Source: Paraburkholderia bannensis NBRC 103871 (lineage in GTDB: Bacteria; Pseudomonadota; Gammaproteobacteria; Burkholderiales; Burkholderiaceae). From it: DNA of 64,000 nucleotides. Shown one piece after another: positions 8,092 through 16,978 of this stretch (positions are counted from its first letter, which is position 1; every line of letters starts with the position of its first letter). The notes under the pieces were generated by a model. It worked only from the letters and a program-made list of their open reading frames with translations, ran no database searches and was not told the origin of the DNA. The stretch covers positions 310,001 through 374,000 of the forward strand of contig NZ_BAYA01000005.1 in the NCBI RefSeq assembly GCF_000685015.1, written 5' to 3'. Both the position numbers and the translations under genes were made by a program.

Positions 8092-9558
8092 TCAACGCTT
8101 GAAATGCGGCGGCACGTTACCGTCGACGTTGACCCACACCGACCGTGCCTCGGTGTAATCGTGCATGGCCTCGAAGCCCATCTCGCGGCCGTAACCCGAC
8201 TTGCCGACACCGCCGAACGGGCTACCGGGATTCACGCGCTTGTAGCAGTTAATCCAGCACATACCGGCGTTGATTTGCGCCGCGGTCTTGTGTGCGCGCG
8301 AGAGGTCTCGTGTCCAGAGGCCGCTGCCCAGGCCATATTCCGTTGCATTCGCGATGGCGAGCGCTTCTTCGTCACTGCCAAAACGCAGCACGGTGACGAA
8401 TGGGCCGAACACCTCTTCCTGAGCAATACGGTCGGATGCGTGCTTTGCCTCGATGATGGTCGGGCGCACGTAATAACCATTGGCCAGCGCGCTATCCTGC
8501 GGGGCACTCCCGCCAGTGAGGACACGTCCGCCCTCTTCGCGCGCGACGTCGACGAACGTCAGGACGCGATCCAGGTGCTGCCTGGAAGTCAGCGGCCCCA
8601 TTTCGGTATCGGGGTCGAGCGGATTGCCGACGCGAATGGACGATGCCAGCGAAACGAAACGTTCGAGAAACTCGTCCGCGATGCGTTCGTGCAGGACAAG
8701 ACGCGAACCTGCGATACATGCCTGCCCCTGGTTGTGGAAGATGGCCCACGCGGCACCGTTGATGGCGGCATCGAGATTCGCGTCGTCGAACACGATATTC
8801 GCGCCCTTGCCGCCAAGTTCCAGTTGCACGCGCTTCAGGTTGCCCTGCGAGGCTTCGACAATCCGTCGGCCGGTCGCGGTCGAGCCCGTGAATGCGATTT
8901 TTCCCACGCCAGGATGTTCGGCGAGACGCTGACCGGCGGTGTGGCCATAGCCGGGGACGATATTCACCACGCCCGCAGGGAATCCCACCTCGGCCATCAG
9001 TTCGACGATACGCAACGTCGAGAGAGGCGTAATTTCCGAAGGCTTGAGCACCACCGTGTTGCCCGCGGCCAGGGCCGGGCCCATCTTCCAGCTCGTGAAC
9101 ATCAGCGGAAAGTTCCACGGAACAATCTGGCCCACCACACCGATAGGTGCGCGCTGCACGTAGTTCAGGAAACCCGTTTCCACGGGAATCACTGAGCCCT
9201 GCAGCTTGTCTGCCATGCCACCGAAGTAGCGGAAGCACGCAGCAGTACGCGGTACGTCGAGCGAGCGCGAATCACGAATCGGGTGACCGGTGTCGAGGGA
9301 TTCCAGCTGCGCCAGCTCCTCAGCATTCGCTTCGATGGCGTCAGCAAGACGAAGCAGGAGCCGGCCACGCTCAGCCGCAGCCATCGCCGACCATTTCGGA
9401 AACGCGCGGGTTGCGGCTTCAACGGCGAGGTCGACATCTGCTGCGGTCGCCGCAGCGATTTTCGTGATGAGCGAGCCGTCGTGAGGGTTGAGCACGTCGA
9501 TGGTGCCGCGGTCAACGGCGTCAACGAAGCGCCCGTCAATGAAGAGTTGGGTTTGCAT
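8092..9558 (-). CDS. pnpE: 4-hydroxymuconic semialdehyde dehydrogenase (ALDH superfamily)
   Basis: The 488-residue NAD-dependent aldehyde dehydrogenase carries the catalytic cysteine in NQGQACIAGSR, the general-base glutamate in LELGGKG, and the oxyanion asparagine in VPWNFP. From its place between the hydroquinone dioxygenase and maleylacetate reductase genes, its substrate should be 4-hydroxymuconic semialdehyde, giving maleylacetate. Sequence alone would only say betaine-aldehyde-type ALDH. It starts 32 bases after the large dioxygenase subunit gene on the same strand and is followed closely by maleylacetate reductase. Confidence 0.88.
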   Translation of the reverse strand: MQTQLFIDGRFVDAVDRGTIDVLNPHDGSLITKIAAATAADVDLAVEAATRAFPKWSAMAAAERGRLLLRLADAIEANAEELAQLESLDTGHPIRDSRSLDVPRTAACFRYFGGMADKLQGSVIPVETGFLNYVQRAPIGVVGQIVPWNFPLMFTSWKMGPALAAGNTVVLKPSEITPLSTLRIVELMAEVGFPAGVVNIVPGYGHTAGQRLAEHPGVGKIAFTGSTATGRRIVEASQGNLKRVQLELGGKGANIVFDDANLDAAINGAAWAIFHNQGQACIAGSRLVLHERIADEFLERFVSLASSIRVGNPLDPDTEMGPLTSRQHLDRVLTFVDVAREEGGRVLTGGSAPQDSALANGYYVRPTIIEAKHASDRIAQEEVFGPFVTVLRFGSDEEALAIANATEYGLGSGLWTRDLSRAHKTAAQINAGMCWINCYKRVNPGSPFGGVGKSGYGREMGFEAMHDYTEARSVWVNVDGNVPPHFKR

Positions 9559-9590
9559 GAATCTTCCTCGATGTGTTGCTGGCTTGCTGC

Positions 9591-10610
9591 TTAGAACTCG
9601 ATGGGATACGGAGCGAGTTCGCCGCTCTCATAGCGCTGCGGGAGGTTGGGCGTGGCGTTCTCCCAAACCAGCAGCATCGAGCGCTTTGTCGAGTAGCCCT
9701 GATGGCGAATGTCCGCAGGCATCGCACAGATATCGCCTGCGCGCATGGTGATTCGAGCACGCGGTGCACCCGTGTTCTTGTCGCCAATGTCCCAGACGAT
9801 TTCGTCGGAGAGCTGCAGGAACCATTCGACACGGTCATTGCCGTGGAACACAGGCAGGATGAATTCTTCGGTCGTCGGGCAGAACAGACTGCGCCCGCAC
9901 ACAGACGTCACCGACGGATTCCAGGTCACGTCCGAACGCGACAGGTACTTGAAGAGATTGAAAGCGTGAAGCTCACCTTCGAAGCCCGGTTCGGCGTGCA
10001 CTTCCGGCTCGTCCTGCACGACGTCGAGAAATGCCCGGTTGACCGGCAGGTCGTCACGCAGCGGCGAGTCGCCTTCCAGGCCCGGCATACGGCGCGTCGC
10101 GATACGCGTGCGTTCGATAGCCGCGTCGTTTTCGCCGTGCTTGCGGCCGAAAGCTGTGCCCGTTTCCTCCGGAGCAGCGAACGGGTCGAATCCTTCGTTC
10201 GTCCAGTCGTGGAGCATGGCCTTGAAGGTCGCCATGATGGTCGGCGTCTCGAACGTTTCGGTGTAGTCGACGCCCGCGTCCTTCAGGATGCCGTTGAACG
10301 TCCCCGCGTACACGTCGACCTTGCCGTAGTGATTGCGCGTGCCGAAGACGTGGTCGAAGTTGACCCAGCCGTAGAAGAAGCCCCAAGCCACGTCCCGCAT
10401 CATCGCGCGCAGGAATGCGTCGGCCGGCACGGCATGCGTACGCGTCTGGCCTTTTGCCGGCCAGCTGATCTTCACAAAATACTCGTCGCGCTGAAACTCG
10501 AATTCGCCGAGCTGGAAGCGACGGTAGCCGGTAACAGCATCGGGCGCCGTGGAGCGCACCATGTCAGCTGCAAAGCCTGCGGGATGGTCGAGGGTATCGA
10601 GGGTGGCCAT
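9591..10610 (-). CDS. pnpD: Hydroquinone 1,2-dioxygenase, large subunit (HapD/PnpD type)
   Basis: The 339-residue protein matches the size of the iron-binding beta subunit of two-component hydroquinone dioxygenases (about 38 kDa). It has a cupin-like C-terminal half with metal-ligand-type residues (LPVFHGNDRVEWF, ADIRHQGYS). With the small subunit it cleaves hydroquinone to 4-hydroxymuconic semialdehyde using O2 and Fe(II). The start MATLDTLDH was chosen because it is preceded by AGGAGAC; an ATG 22 codons upstream would run into the intergenic space. It lies 41 bases after the small-subunit gene. Identification combines size, partner and pathway context. Confidence 0.87.
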   Translation of the reverse strand: MATLDTLDHPAGFAADMVRSTAPDAVTGYRRFQLGEFEFQRDEYFVKISWPAKGQTRTHAVPADAFLRAMMRDVAWGFFYGWVNFDHVFGTRNHYGKVDVYAGTFNGILKDAGVDYTETFETPTIMATFKAMLHDWTNEGFDPFAAPEETGTAFGRKHGENDAAIERTRIATRRMPGLEGDSPLRDDLPVNRAFLDVVQDEPEVHAEPGFEGELHAFNLFKYLSRSDVTWNPSVTSVCGRSLFCPTTEEFILPVFHGNDRVEWFLQLSDEIVWDIGDKNTGAPRARITMRAGDICAMPADIRHQGYSTKRSMLLVWENATPNLPQRYESGELAPYPIEF

Positions 10611-10651
10611 AACTTGTCTCCTGGGATATTCGAATGTCGGCTGTCGAGCGG

Positions 10652-11146
10652 TTAGTGCAGGCAGATATCGGCCCACTTCTCCACGGACAGTTCACCGAGC
10701 GTGGTCTGCACGAGCGCGACGCCCGGCTTGCTTGCGACGAAGCGGTAGGCGCAGCCTGCAGGGAGCAGCGCCTGATGCCCCTTGCGCAGGACGACATGGC
10801 CCATCTTGCGGCCGACGGGTTGCGCGCCGGCACTGACGGTGCCGCGGCCCGGCTTCAGCGGGCTGTCGAGCTTGATGAATTCGATTTGAACTTCGCCATC
10901 CATCTGGATGGTGAATTCGTCGTGTGCACATGCGAACCACGGCGACACGCCTTCAGTCCGGAGCACTTCAATGACGTATTCGAGATTTTTGCCGGCGACA
11001 ACCTTTTCGTAGGGCGCCGATATGGAGGCCACCTCGAACACATTCGAGAAGGCGTAGTGGTGAGCACTTCCGCTCGTAATTTCAATCTCGCCCTTCCTGT
11101 AACCCTCAAGCGAGCCAAAGACGGTATGGAATGCCGTGTCGGTCAT
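10652..11146 (-). CDS. pnpC: Hydroquinone 1,2-dioxygenase, small subunit (HapC/PnpC type)
   Basis: This 164-residue protein begins MTDTAFHTVFGSLEGYRKG and has the size of the alpha subunit of two-component hydroquinone dioxygenase (about 18 kDa). It is cupin-like (SPWFACAHDEFTIQMDGEVQIEF). It is the first enzyme gene of the ring-cleavage operon and has a strong AGGAGAC ribosome binding site. The 126-base gap before it, after the LysR gene, must contain the operon promoter; a small inverted repeat ATTC-CC-GAAT occurs there at 11241-11250. The large subunit follows immediately. Confidence 0.87.
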   Translation of the reverse strand: MTDTAFHTVFGSLEGYRKGEIEITSGSAHHYAFSNVFEVASISAPYEKVVAGKNLEYVIEVLRTEGVSPWFACAHDEFTIQMDGEVQIEFIKLDSPLKPGRGTVSAGAQPVGRKMGHVVLRKGHQALLPAGCAYRFVASKPGVALVQTTLGELSVEKWADICLH

Positions 11147-11272
11147 TGCTGTCTCCTGTGTTGAACTGCTTTGTCTGGTTCAACTCTAGGGGCTAGGCCC
11201 GACAGCAACAACCTGCAGGACAGCGACTACGGCATTTGCGATTCCCGAATAATCCGCTGCCAGATTCGCTGC

Positions 11273-12202
11273 TTACCGCACCCAGCCGCGCTCTAGCAAC
11301 GGCACATCCCACGATGGCTCGTTTCCTAGATATTCAGCGAGGAACTCAACGAGTGCCTTTACCTTCAGCGCCTGCCGCTGCGTTGCGGGATAAACGGCAG
11401 CAAAGCTCAATGACGAGAGGTCATAGTCAGTCAAGATAGGCACCAATGTGCCATTCACTAGCGCGTCGCTTGCGACCAGCGTCGGTAGACACACAACGCC
11501 GCCGCCCGTCAGCGCATATTCCCGGAGAAGATGCACGGAATTGGAGCGAATCATGCCCGGCAACTCCATTTCGACAACCTCGTCCCCACGCCTCATTGTC
11601 CAGCGATTACGCGAGGGATATCCGGAATAAAGCGCAGTGGTGTGCTGCAACAATTCGCGCGGATGCTGTGGTGCACCATGCTCCTCAACGTAGCGTGGCG
11701 ACGCACAGAACAGACGGCGAACAGTAAATAGTCGACGCTCAATGAGCGATTCGGAAATAGGGGGGAAAATCTGGAACGCGATATCGAACCCTTCTTCAAC
11801 GGGGTCGACAACACGGTCATTCACGATGATATCGAGCTGGATTCCCGGATACCGCTGGTTAAACTCGGCCAGCGGCTTCGCGAAGTGCCCTAGCGCAAAA
11901 CCTGGAAGCATCTGGATACGCAGACGCCCTGTTGGTGTCGCGCGCAATTCACGCATCTGGTCGGTCAGTTCGTTGACGCGACCTACGACCTCCGCACATT
12001 CGCGATAGAAGGCCTCTCCCACCTCTGATAGCCGCACGTGGCGTGTGCTGCGATGAAAAAGCGGCGCGTTGACGAACTTCTCAAGCTGCTGAATGCGGTT
12101 TGTCACCACTGAGCTCGTCACGCCAAGCTGCCTTGCCGCCTCGGCGAAGCTGCTAGCCTCCGCTACCCTCACGAATGCTTCAATGCTCAGAAATCGGTCC
12201 AT
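11273..12202 (-). CDS. LysR-family regulator of the hydroquinone cluster
   Basis: The 309-residue protein has the N-terminal LysR winged helix (MDRFLSIEAFVRVAEASSFAEAARQLGVTS as residues 1-30) and a C-terminal periplasmic-binding-like effector domain (residues about 90-295). It is of the MDRF-type CrgA/DsdC-like subgroup common in Burkholderia. It lies directly upstream of, and on the same strand as, the dioxygenase genes, so it likely activates them in response to hydroquinone or a pathway intermediate. The effector is inferred, not visible. Length is normal and no damage is seen. Confidence 0.9.
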   Translation of the reverse strand: MDRFLSIEAFVRVAEASSFAEAARQLGVTSSVVTNRIQQLEKFVNAPLFHRSTRHVRLSEVGEAFYRECAEVVGRVNELTDQMRELRATPTGRLRIQMLPGFALGHFAKPLAEFNQRYPGIQLDIIVNDRVVDPVEEGFDIAFQIFPPISESLIERRLFTVRRLFCASPRYVEEHGAPQHPRELLQHTTALYSGYPSRNRWTMRRGDEVVEMELPGMIRSNSVHLLREYALTGGGVVCLPTLVASDALVNGTLVPILTDYDLSSLSFAAVYPATQRQALKVKALVEFLAEYLGNEPSWDVPLLERGWVR

Positions 12203-12495
12203 ACGGCGCCTTTCTGCAAAATGCCAGTTTATATGGGCCAGACTGCTTACGGCGTCACGCGAAGGCCGTCACACTGTCACCAAATTGTTGTCAATCTCAC
12301 GCTCGGCACGATGGCTCGCGGCTGTCCTGCGGATTTCCCCTATTGCCTCCACGCTTGTTGCCTTCAACGCAAATGACCCGTTTGCGAAGATTGGGCTGAA
12401 GCCGAGCGTCAGCATCCATCCCTTCGACAAACGGGTCGACAAGCGCAATGCACCCACGGCGGCGTGCGGTAGTCGCCGCCGGGTTGACGTCAAAC

Positions 12496-13749
12496 TCACC
12501 GCGGCTGCTCTCCTGCGGCGAGTTCCGGTTGCAGGTTCACACGACGTTGCAGCACGGCTGGCGCAGTCTCCTTCAGAAGCATGCTGACCACGATGCCGAG
12601 AACGACGGCGCACATCGGCAGCCACAGGATATTCTGGATACCAAAATGAGCAGCGACGTAGCCGCCCATTGCCGGTGCAATACCGCCACCGAAGATTTCG
12701 CCTACGCCAACGACTGCACCAATTGACGTGGAGACGAGTCCGATGGGCGCAGCCTCAGTCGCCACGGGCCCAGAGAGCAGCGAAACCAGGCCAAGCGTGA
12801 AGAACGCTGCCACGAAGAGGACAACGAACAGAACAAGCGGTTGCGGCCCGAGGCCCCGGAAGATGTAGAGCATGACTGCAGTGCCCGCGAAGCCCACGAT
12901 GCTCGCCAGGCGGCGGCCAACGATATCTGAGAGGCCAGGCAACCCGAATTGCCCCAAAAACCCGCCGAAGCCGATTGCCGAGACCACCAGGCCCATTTTC
13001 TGCGTATCGAGCGACAGGTAGCCCGTGAGGTACAGCGGCAGCAGTGCTCCGAGAACGAATACACCAGTCATCGCGCAGCACAACGCAGCCATGGCGACGA
13101 TGATGTTCCGACTCCTAAGCACATGGCCGAGCGAGGCCGGCGCGTGTTCTGAAGCGACTTCCTTTACCACTTTCGGTTCACGGATGACGACGAACATAAT
13201 CGCGCCGAGAATCAGGCCAGGGATGGCCACGAGAGCGAACACCCAACGCCACGTCACGAAATTGAGCAACTGGGTGGCGATGATGGGCGATAACGCCAGC
13301 CCGAACAACGCGAAGCCACTCTGCTGCAGGCCGAGATTCAGGCCGCGGCGGCGCGGGTGGGACGCGTCGGCGGTCGCCGCGAAGCTCGTCGGGCAGAACG
13401 AGCCTTCTGCGACCCCCATCAGGCCGCGAATCGCAATCAAGCCAAAGAGGCCGCCGGCGAGCCCAGAAAAGCCAGAAAGCAGCGAAAAGGCGAGGATTGC
13501 CGGAATGAGAACCTTCCTGCGCCCAACCTTGTCGGAGATGCCGCCCATCAGGGCCGCGAAGATCCCCCACGACAGACCCAGCACGCCGATGCAGTTGCCG
13601 ACGTCCTGCGCAGTCAGGTTGAGATCCTTCATGATTGAAGGGAACAGTGGCGCGATGAGCCAGCGATCCAGCCCAACCAGCCCGAAGCCAAGCGCCAGTA
13701 GCGTCACCGCTTTCCATTCGTAGGAGGTATCCCACTCGTTTGCTTTCAT
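12496..13749 (-). CDS. MFS transporter, probable aromatic compound permease
   Basis: A 417-residue, twelve-helix major facilitator protein. The loop 2-3 signature GGISDKVGRRKVL and the RGLMGVAEG segment of helix 4 are present. The ATG giving MKANEWDTS is preferred because GGAG lies 6 bases before it; another ATG is six codons upstream. It sits on the same strand ahead of the LysR and hydroquinone genes, which suggests uptake of an aromatic precursor. The substrate cannot be read from sequence. The 293 bases between it and LysR contain no convincing gene. Confidence 0.85.
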   Translation of the reverse strand: MKANEWDTSYEWKAVTLLALGFGLVGLDRWLIAPLFPSIMKDLNLTAQDVGNCIGVLGLSWGIFAALMGGISDKVGRRKVLIPAILAFSLLSGFSGLAGGLFGLIAIRGLMGVAEGSFCPTSFAATADASHPRRRGLNLGLQQSGFALFGLALSPIIATQLLNFVTWRWVFALVAIPGLILGAIMFVVIREPKVVKEVASEHAPASLGHVLRSRNIIVAMAALCCAMTGVFVLGALLPLYLTGYLSLDTQKMGLVVSAIGFGGFLGQFGLPGLSDIVGRRLASIVGFAGTAVMLYIFRGLGPQPLVLFVVLFVAAFFTLGLVSLLSGPVATEAAPIGLVSTSIGAVVGVGEIFGGGIAPAMGGYVAAHFGIQNILWLPMCAVVLGIVVSMLLKETAPAVLQRRVNLQPELAAGEQPR

Positions 13750-14150
13750 TTCCGTCTCCGTGGACATGGGTTCGCAGCGCGTGCGCCGGGAGCGGCTACG
13801 CCGTGGCCAATGCCGATGCTCTTGTGTGCGAAGTCAATCGCGAGGAATCGCCGGACGTTCCATCTATGCGAGGCATTGCGGATTTATCCGGCCGACGGCA
13901 GAAAGATAGGTGGAAGGCTGACTTATCCGGTATGGAAGAACCCGCGAACGCGACATTCGCGAAATGCGAATAATCTGTGTACGCGAGTAAGAACCGCTTC
14001 GGGAAGGCGCGACACGGCCGCTTACAAGGCGAGAGGAACGCCAAAACATCCGGCCCAGGGGAATCCCTCGTAGACATCGCAATCACAGCGCGGCGGTTCA
14101 CCCCCACCGAGGAAGGCGCACAGATTTGCTCCGCGCTCAAGCATTTGCGT
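13750..14150. other. Intergenic region between two MFS genes
   Basis: About 400 bases hold the presumed promoter of the upstream MFS gene, which reads to the left. They also hold a stretch on the plus strand that resembles a decayed LysR N-terminus (see the separate entry at 14058-14162). No complete gene with a ribosome binding site is apparent. Confidence 0.4.
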
Positions 14151-14162
14151 TCAATCGCAGGT
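14058..14162 (+). pseudogene. Possible LysR N-terminal remnant
   Basis: In the plus-strand frame, residues reading GESLVDIAITARRFTPTEEG and then AQICSALKHLRSIAG resemble the end of a LysR helix-turn-helix domain, where the family normally has LF-R-x-R-RR-FTPTEAG. Nothing upstream or downstream restores a full regulator, and the 3' end runs into the oppositely oriented MFS gene. It is probably a decayed LysR gene that once regulated one of the neighbouring transporters, but it is short enough for the resemblance to be chance. Confidence 0.3.
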
Positions 14163-15326
14163 ATTCGAATGTGCGCGCTTTGGCACGATTCCCGTCGAGA
14201 GACACACGACCACGAGGAGAGCCGCCAGAAGTCCGAAAGCAGATGGAAGTCCGATGCCATGTGCAATGAATCCGATTGCGGCGGGACCCGCTAGGGTTCC
14301 TGCATATCCAAGCGTAGCGGTCGCCGCAATGGCGTGCTCCTTGGACGTGGACGTGTCGGCACCCGCGGTCGAATACAGAATCGGGACGATATTTGCACAG
14401 CCCACGCCCATCAGCGCAAAGCCGAAAATCGCGAGGTATGGGGAAGGTGCCAGCACGGCCAGGGCAGTGCCCGCAGCGCCCAGAGCACTGCCCAGTCGCA
14501 CCACCCGACGAGACCCAAGTCTGGCTGCAATCCAGTCACCGGCTAGTCTCATGGTGGTCATCGCTGCAGCAAAGGCCGCATATCCGATCCCTGCCTGTGT
14601 CTCCGGCATTGACTTGGATCCCGCGAGCAGCAGCGCGCTCCAGTCGAGCATGGCGCCTTCGACGAGAAACATCATCAGGCACATGCAACCCAGTACAAGG
14701 ACTCTGCCTCGCGGCAGCGCAAGCGACGGGGAGTGAGCCTGGCTTCTGTCGTTCAAGAAGTGTCGCCCGAACAGGAAAAGCGCAACCAGAAGCAATAGCG
14801 CCGCTGAGATGGCAGTAGCCGCGGGCGACATACCCGACGAGAGCGCTGCCGCGGCACCGCCAGCGCCCGCGAGGCCGCCGATGCTAAAGAGCGCATGGAA
14901 GCCCGACATCATTTGCCGCTTCGAACGCTGCTCAACCGAGATAGCGTGGATGTTCATCGCCACGTCCAGCGTTCCGATCGCAGCACCGAAAATCGCCAGC
15001 ACGACTCCCGTCGCATACAGACCATCAACGGAACCGAGCAGCGCGAGCATGGCGGCAACCCCAGCCAGGGAGACGTTGATGACACGCCTGCAGCCGAACC
15101 TCGACACGATGTTTCCAGAGCCAATCATTGCGAGGATTGAACCGACGCCCAGACAGAGCAGTAGCGCGCCAAGCGTCGCGTCGTTAATCCCGAGCCGACT
15201 CTTTACGAAAGGGACAAGCGGTGCCCAGGCTGCGACCGCAAGGCCCGCCGCGAAGAATGCAGCTCGTGTTGCATGCTGATGCCAGATGGTTGCGGGCGAA
15301 CGGAGAGTGCCGAGAGCGGACGTCAT
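14151..15326 (-). CDS. MFS transporter, YbjJ/fucose-permease-like
   Basis: The 391-residue product has about twelve hydrophobic helices and conserved small-residue motifs of the YbjJ-like MFS group (FGAAIGTLDVAMN, HALFSIGGLAGAG, EGAMLDWSALLL). The start MTSALGTLR has AGGA about 9 bases upstream; an upstream in-frame ATG would add 56 non-membrane residues and is unlikely. It is followed at its 5' side by a VOC gene on the same strand (43-base gap), and the DeoR regulator lies further upstream. The three may form one unit. The transported compound is unknown. Confidence 0.85.
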   Translation of the reverse strand: MTSALGTLRSPATIWHQHATRAAFFAAGLAVAAWAPLVPFVKSRLGINDATLGALLLCLGVGSILAMIGSGNIVSRFGCRRVINVSLAGVAAMLALLGSVDGLYATGVVLAIFGAAIGTLDVAMNIHAISVEQRSKRQMMSGFHALFSIGGLAGAGGAAAALSSGMSPAATAISAALLLLVALFLFGRHFLNDRSQAHSPSLALPRGRVLVLGCMCLMMFLVEGAMLDWSALLLAGSKSMPETQAGIGYAAFAAAMTTMRLAGDWIAARLGSRRVVRLGSALGAAGTALAVLAPSPYLAIFGFALMGVGCANIVPILYSTAGADTSTSKEHAIAATATLGYAGTLAGPAAIGFIAHGIGLPSAFGLLAALLVVVCLSTGIVPKRAHSNTCD

Positions 15327-15369
15327 CGGTTGTAGTCCTGTGTGGGTTTGCTTCGTGGGCGTGCTGAAT

Positions 15370-15753
15370 TCAGCCGGTGATTTCGACGCGAGTGCCGTCA
15401 GGTGCAAGAAGCACTGCCTCGTAGAAGCCGTCTCCCGTTGTCCGCGGCCCAGACAAGAGACGGCCGTCGCCGTCACAGCGTGCAGCCAACGCATCGACGG
15501 CCTCCTTGCTCCCCAGGGAGATGGCGACGTGGTCCCAGCCGAGGCACTCGTCCCCGCCCTTCTCTTCGGCCCACGGCGCTGCCATCAGCTCAATCTGTAC
15601 GCCGCCGCCGGGAAGTCGAACAAAGCACGATTCGAAGCCCGGCCGACGAGAGCTGCGGTATAGCGCGCCGACCTCGGCGTCGAAATACTGCTTCCAGAAA
15701 CTCGCTGCGCCAGCGATGTTTCGGGTCCACAAGGCAACATGTGCAACACGCAT
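15370..15753 (-). CDS. VOC (glyoxalase/bleomycin-resistance fold) protein
   Basis: The 127-residue protein begins MRVAHVALWTRNIAGAASFW, the beta-alpha-beta-beta-beta opening of the VOC superfamily. It has a second module (GWDHVAISLGSKEAVDAL) and ends APDGTRVEITG. Metal-site residues H5, E (VQIELMA), H (WDHVAI) and E (VEITG) are in the expected positions, so it may be a metal-dependent lyase, isomerase or dioxygenase. It has a GAGGA ribosome binding site and lies between DeoR and an MFS gene on the same strand. Substrate unknown. Confidence 0.85.
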   Translation of the reverse strand: MRVAHVALWTRNIAGAASFWKQYFDAEVGALYRSSRRPGFESCFVRLPGGGVQIELMAAPWAEEKGGDECLGWDHVAISLGSKEAVDALAARCDGDGRLLSGPRTTGDGFYEAVLLAPDGTRVEITG

Positions 15754-15802
15754 GACGCGTCCTCGGCTGGTTAGGGTGCGAGCGCCGGAGAAACGGTCGC
15801 GC

Positions 15803-16606
15803 TCAACTGTAGTTGGACGCGCTGGCGGCGCTGGCTGGACGCTGCGCTTGCAGCACCGTGGTGCCCGCTTTCTTGAGCGCGGCAACCTGCGCGCGCGGCG
15901 CATCATGCTCCAGCACCACGCAGGCGATGGCGTCGAGCGCGGCGACACGATGCGATGCGCGCCCATCAAGTTTGTCAGTCGTACTGAGGACAATCGCGTG
16001 ACGGCTGCACGACAGCACCGCACGCTTGAAAGTGGCATCGGCGAATTCGTAGGCGCTCACGCCCTCCTGCGGCGACACCGCGCATGCGCCCAGGAAGCAG
16101 CGGTCGATATGCAGATTCAGCACGCTTGCGACAGCGGCGGCGTCGACGCTGCCGCCCACCACGGGATTGACCTCGCCGCCCACCAGGATGAGGCGGATAT
16201 CGGCGCGCCTGAGCAACGCAGCGGCGATGTCGATGGAGTTGGTCGCGACGCTTAGTTCGTAATCGTCGGGGAGCAGTTCGACCAGCGCGAGATGAGTGCT
16301 GCCGCTGTCGAGGAACAACAGCTCGCCGCGCTGCACCTGCGCGACGGCGGCGGCCGCCAGCGCCGCCTTGCGCTCGCGCGCCTCGTCCATGCGCGCGGCC
16401 ATTGGCGCGGACGCGGCGGACAGCGGCAGCGCGCCGCCGTAGACGCGCCGGCAGCGCCCTTCGGCGGCCAGCGCGCGCAGGTCGCGGCGGATTGCGTCTT
16501 CGGATACGTCGAATTCGGCGGCGAGCGTGGCCGCAACCACCGCTTGCCCCGCGGCAAGACGCGAGGCGATCAGTTCACGGCGGGCGATGGGAATGTCATC
16601 AGTCAT
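15803..16606 (-). CDS. DeoR/GlpR-family transcriptional repressor
   Basis: The 267-residue protein has an N-terminal DeoR winged helix (residues about 6-60, with the VSEDAIRRDLRALAAEG recognition helix). The C-terminal DeoRC sugar-phosphate sensor domain shows LLFLDSGSTHLALVELL and VATNSIDIAAALL. Such repressors usually respond to phosphorylated sugars. It heads a same-strand group with the VOC and MFS genes. Immediately upstream are two copies of CGTGCATAAACG and an inverted copy, which are good candidate operators and imply autoregulation. Confidence 0.92.
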   Translation of the reverse strand: MTDDIPIARRELIASRLAAGQAVVAATLAAEFDVSEDAIRRDLRALAAEGRCRRVYGGALPLSAASAPMAARMDEARERKAALAAAAVAQVQRGELLFLDSGSTHLALVELLPDDYELSVATNSIDIAAALLRRADIRLILVGGEVNPVVGGSVDAAAVASVLNLHIDRCFLGACAVSPQEGVSAYEFADATFKRAVLSCSRHAIVLSTTDKLDGRASHRVAALDAIACVVLEHDAPRAQVAALKKAGTTVLQAQRPASAASASNYS

Positions 16607-16978
16607 GACCCATCATAACGTGCATAAACGAGAATGTAAACGTGCATAAACGTGCACGACACCGAGACACGTTTATGCCAGGCCGCAACGCAGTCCCGTC
16701 AGCTATTCGTTGATCGGCGGCATGATTGCACCGCGGGAGCGGGACTCGGTGACTTGAGCCGGTTGAACGATCGGGGGGCAGGTTGCCCGCACGCCTGTTC
16801 GTATCATGCGATCCGAACGCGGCAAGCGCCGCTGCTTATTCGATCTGAATCCACGATTCAAGGGACGCGCTGAGCTTTAAAGAATATTCAGAACACTTCA
16901 GTTCCAGCTTTTCAGGCTGGCGATGACAATCGATGTGAGCAACATCCCGTCCCTCTACTCTCAACTCATCCGAAGGCC
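16607..16978. other. Divergent promoter region between deoR-type and MBL-fold genes
   Basis: These 372 bases separate a minus-strand and a plus-strand gene. The left end holds the operator array; the remainder presumably holds the promoter of the metallo-hydrolase gene. No additional coding frame is convincing. Confidence 0.45.
16614..16680. promoter_or_regulatory. Probable DeoR operator array
   Basis: Two perfect copies of CGTGCATAAACG lie at 16619-16630 and 16641-16652, 22 bases (two helical turns) apart. An inverted partial copy CGTTTATGC lies at 16670-16678, and a CATAACG half-site at 16614. The array begins about 8 bases upstream of the deoR-family start codon. Repeated and inverted copies at helical spacing are what a dimeric or tetrameric repressor would bind. 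Confidence 0.65.

Noticed and set aside
12203..12495. Minus-strand frames between the LysR and MFS genes as an extra gene
   Set aside because: The frames have no ribosome binding site and no recognisable domain; they overlap the end of the MFS gene.
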